Source of the DNA: JAKAFX01 sp043196285 | Lineage (GTDB): Archaea > Thermoplasmatota > Thermoplasmata > Thermoplasmatales > Thermoplasmataceae | Length of the DNA stretch: 8,726 bases | Assembly: GCA_043196285.1 (NCBI GenBank) | Contig: JBBYJL010000056.1 | Span: 1 to 8,726, forward strand | Direction: 5' to 3' | Part shown: positions 6,749-8,726 of the stretch, piece by piece | Layout of the letters: every line of letters starts with the position of its first letter | Position numbering within the stretch: position 1 is the stretch's first letter | The notes under the pieces: generated by a model | Databases searched by the model: none | Seen by the model: only the letters and a program-made list of their open reading frames with translations | What the model was told of the DNA's origin: nothing | Translations under genes and position numbers: made by a program

Positions 6749-8707
6749 GTGGCAGGGGGAAGAAATTGGGCTAAATTCCTTGAAGAGTTGAGGAGTGCAG
6801 CCTTCAGGATCAGGTCAATGCCGATTCAGTTTGCGCTCCTTCTGTCAAGCATCGTTATCTATTCAGTAATCTATTCCATCCTGACGGTTCTGCGATTTCT
6901 CTCATTCAATGCTGGTGTCGCGGATCTTGGGCTTGCCGGAGACTCTCTGTATTATGTTTTCAGGGGAGGACTTATTCCCACATCTTCAAATCCTTCGCCG
7001 ATTTTAATGAACAAACTGATATATATCCCTATCTCCATGGTTTATTATTTCTTTCCAAGCGAGGAACTCCTTCTCATATTTCAGACTGTATGGATTGCTC
7101 TGGCCGCAATACCTCTTTATCTCATATCCATAAAGGTGAACAGAAGCAGGAACTTGGCCCTTGCCTTCGGCTTACTCTGGCTCATTTATTATCCAATTGC
7201 AGGAGTGAACTGGTTCGATTTTCATTTCATGGCACTTTTCCCGACATTCTTTCTTTCCGGATTCTATTTCTATCTCGCCGGGAGAAGAAAGTTATCCTTC
7301 ACATTCTTTATACTGTCTGCCACAACTGATTACCTTGTGGTTCTCACAGTGATCTTTTTTGCACTGTACCTGTATCTCAAGGACATAAGAGAAAGAAAGA
7401 ACCCGTTCAGGAACTACTTCGCTCACTCCGTGCTTATTGCCTCGATTCTGATATTCGCAGCGATTTATTTCTACTTCGGTGCAGGATATACGAGCAGTGT
7501 TGCACACGTGACTGCAACGAACATATCTGCACCAACGCTTTCAACAAAGCTGTACTATATTTTCTACATGATGCTGCCGCTTCTTTTCCTGCCTCTTCTT
7601 GGTCTGGACCTGATGTTTCTTGCCATTCCTTTCCTTTCCTTCATTTATTTCAACAGCTATACTCCGTATGTACAGACAGAATACTACCAGTATCCTTCGC
7701 TGATAGCTCCAATACTGTTTGTTGCAGCGATCAAAGGATACAGCAGAATAAAGGTGCCAGGGATTCGAATAGACTACAAGAAAGTCAAAAAGGCACTGGT
7801 TATTGTGATAGTACTGTTCAATGTGTTTCTTGTATCGTTCCTTACACCTGCAGGACAGCTTGTTACCGGAAATACAATCAATTCCCAGTATGGATTACTT
7901 TTCTCCGGCAATACTGGATCATATAATATGCCGTCCAGCATTGAGATGCACCAGTACGATTATTACCTCAGGAATGACATCATCCCGCTAATACCCCATA
8001 GAGTTCCAGTACTGATACAGAACAACATGCCAGAACTTGCACAGAATTACTACAACTGGTACATGCCGGGTTACTTTCCAAACGGTACTGTTCCAGTATA
8101 TATCATCACTGACCCGTATTCAGCATCATATGCTACTCCTCCATTTTATACAGTTCCGCGAGGTGACAACAACTGGAATCTAACCAGCAGATATTACTCA
8201 AGAGGACAGTACGGGATATATGCAGAGGCGGACGGCATAACCCTGCTCAAGCTTGGTTATGTCGGTAATCCTGTCATACACATCCCGTACAGCCAATCGT
8301 TCATCCCATCGGACTTTACGTTCAACCCCAGCAGCTACTCAGCCAACGGAACAACTTATGTTGAAAATGTAACAGGCGGTCACATGGGTTGGTATGGCCC
8401 GAACACATTCCTCAATCCGGGGAGATATGATATAACCCTGAACCTTACAGATAGCAATTCGGTTTCCGGGGATCAGTTCCAGTTCCAGGTGGCATATCCT
8501 TCATATTTTGATGGCCCGCAGAATGTGATATTCATAAAGAACATAACCTATCAGGATTTTGGATCAGGGAACACTCAAAAGGTCTTCAACTTTCAGTTCG
8601 ACGTCACAGGCTTCGGTTACTACGTTCAGTACCGGGCTTTTTACCTGAACTGGAATGGATCGCTGGGCTTGAACCAGATAAGTATCAGTCAGCTATCCTT
8701 CTCATGA
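6749..8707 (+). CDS. DUF2079-type polytopic membrane protein with large outer C-terminal domain; putative GT-C-like glycosyltransferase
   Basis: The 652-residue protein has a short basic N-terminus, about 8-10 hydrophobic segments to residue 368, then an outer region of about 280 residues. The family call rests on VADLGLAGDSLYYV (57-70), the FPSEELLLIFQTVWIALAAI stretch (102-121) and the hallmark NWFDFH (154-159). The Lys-Glu-Asp motif I expect after the next helix reads TTD (192-194), so it is divergent. Residues about 396-460, including HRVPVLIQNNMPEL (417-430), match the DUF2079 outer segment. Residues about 505-652 look like a beta-sandwich (WYGPNTFLNPGRYDITLNLT, 548-567), possibly carbohydrate-binding. 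Eight sequons lie in the predicted outer part. DUF2079 proteins resemble GT-C polyprenyl-phosphate sugar transferases but their activity is unproven. The start is GTG, because an in-frame TAA lies at 6725-6727 and a TATA-like element at -26. It is divergent from the glycan operon, which suggests a shared role in glycan assembly (inference). Confidence 0.75.
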   Translation: MAGGRNWAKFLEELRSAAFRIRSMPIQFALLLSSIVIYSVIYSILTVLRFLSFNAGVADLGLAGDSLYYVFRGGLIPTSSNPSPILMNKLIYIPISMVYYFFPSEELLLIFQTVWIALAAIPLYLISIKVNRSRNLALAFGLLWLIYYPIAGVNWFDFHFMALFPTFFLSGFYFYLAGRRKLSFTFFILSATTDYLVVLTVIFFALYLYLKDIRERKNPFRNYFAHSVLIASILIFAAIYFYFGAGYTSSVAHVTATNISAPTLSTKLYYIFYMMLPLLFLPLLGLDLMFLAIPFLSFIYFNSYTPYVQTEYYQYPSLIAPILFVAAIKGYSRIKVPGIRIDYKKVKKALVIVIVLFNVFLVSFLTPAGQLVTGNTINSQYGLLFSGNTGSYNMPSSIEMHQYDYYLRNDIIPLIPHRVPVLIQNNMPELAQNYYNWYMPGYFPNGTVPVYIITDPYSASYATPPFYTVPRGDNNWNLTSRYYSRGQYGIYAEADGITLLKLGYVGNPVIHIPYSQSFIPSDFTFNPSSYSANGTTYVENVTGGHMGWYGPNTFLNPGRYDITLNLTDSNSVSGDQFQFQVAYPSYFDGPQNVIFIKNITYQDFGSGNTQKVFNFQFDVTGFGYYVQYRAFYLNWNGSLGLNQISISQLSFS

Positions 8708-8726
8708 TTCCGTGTCTAGATTTCGC

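Noticed and set aside
6749..8707. Identification as the AglB/STT3 oligosaccharyltransferase
   Set aside because: The hallmark WWDYG motif is absent, and the FDFH motif and layout fit DUF2079 better.
1..8726. tRNA/rRNA genes, CRISPR arrays, insertion sequences, attachment sites
   Set aside because: No spaced direct repeats, transposase frames or tRNA-like cloverleaf segments were seen. Nearly the whole window is protein-coding, with spacers of 115 nt or less.

Overview
The window looks archaeal and most like the Thermoplasmatales (Thermoplasma/Ferroplasma/'plasma' lineages). The reasons are indirect. Ile codons are often ATA and Arg codons often AGG/AGA. Three genes lack a Shine-Dalgarno sequence but have an A/T-rich TATA-like element about 26 nt before the start codon, the signature of leaderless archaeal transcripts. 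Genes inside the operon instead have Shine-Dalgarno sequences. Two large membrane proteins carry many N-glycosylation sequons (N-X-S/T). No rRNA or other marker gene is present, so the taxonomic call is inference.

Layout. Positions 1-2436 (minus) hold one uninterrupted 812-codon reading frame that runs off the left edge. It encodes a membrane-anchored, Ser/Asn-rich, sequon-rich surface protein of unknown function. Positions 2437-2551 are an intergenic gap with its TATA-like promoter and a small hairpin. Positions 2552-6650 (minus) are a compact operon read right to left: GmhA-type sedoheptulose-7-phosphate isomerase, an extended SDR NDP-sugar epimerase/dehydratase-like protein, HddA-type heptose-7-phosphate kinase, a possible 16-codon mini-ORF, and a Wzx/RfbX-type polysaccharide flippase. 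Positions 6651-6748 are a 98-nt divergent control region with back-to-back TATA-like elements. Positions 6749-8707 (plus) encode a 652-residue DUF2079-type polytopic protein with a large outer C-terminal domain. The last 19 nt (8708-8726) hold nothing recognisable.

How the genes may work together. GmhA and HddA are the first two steps of D-glycero-D-manno-heptose nucleotide synthesis (sedoheptulose-7-P to heptose-7-P to heptose-1,7-bisphosphate). The SDR lies between them and probably modifies an activated sugar. The flippase would move a lipid-linked glycan across the membrane, and the DUF2079 protein is a candidate GT-C-like membrane glycosyltransferase. The flanking sequon-rich surface protein is a plausible glycan acceptor. 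The phosphatase (GmhB) and nucleotidyltransferase (HddC or equivalent) are not in the window.

Most notable observations: a heptose-type cassette in an apparent archaeon; an SDR whose catalytic YxxxK lysine reads as arginine (Y140-x-x-x-R144); a mini-ORF filling the kinase-flippase gap; and a consistent set of three leaderless promoters.
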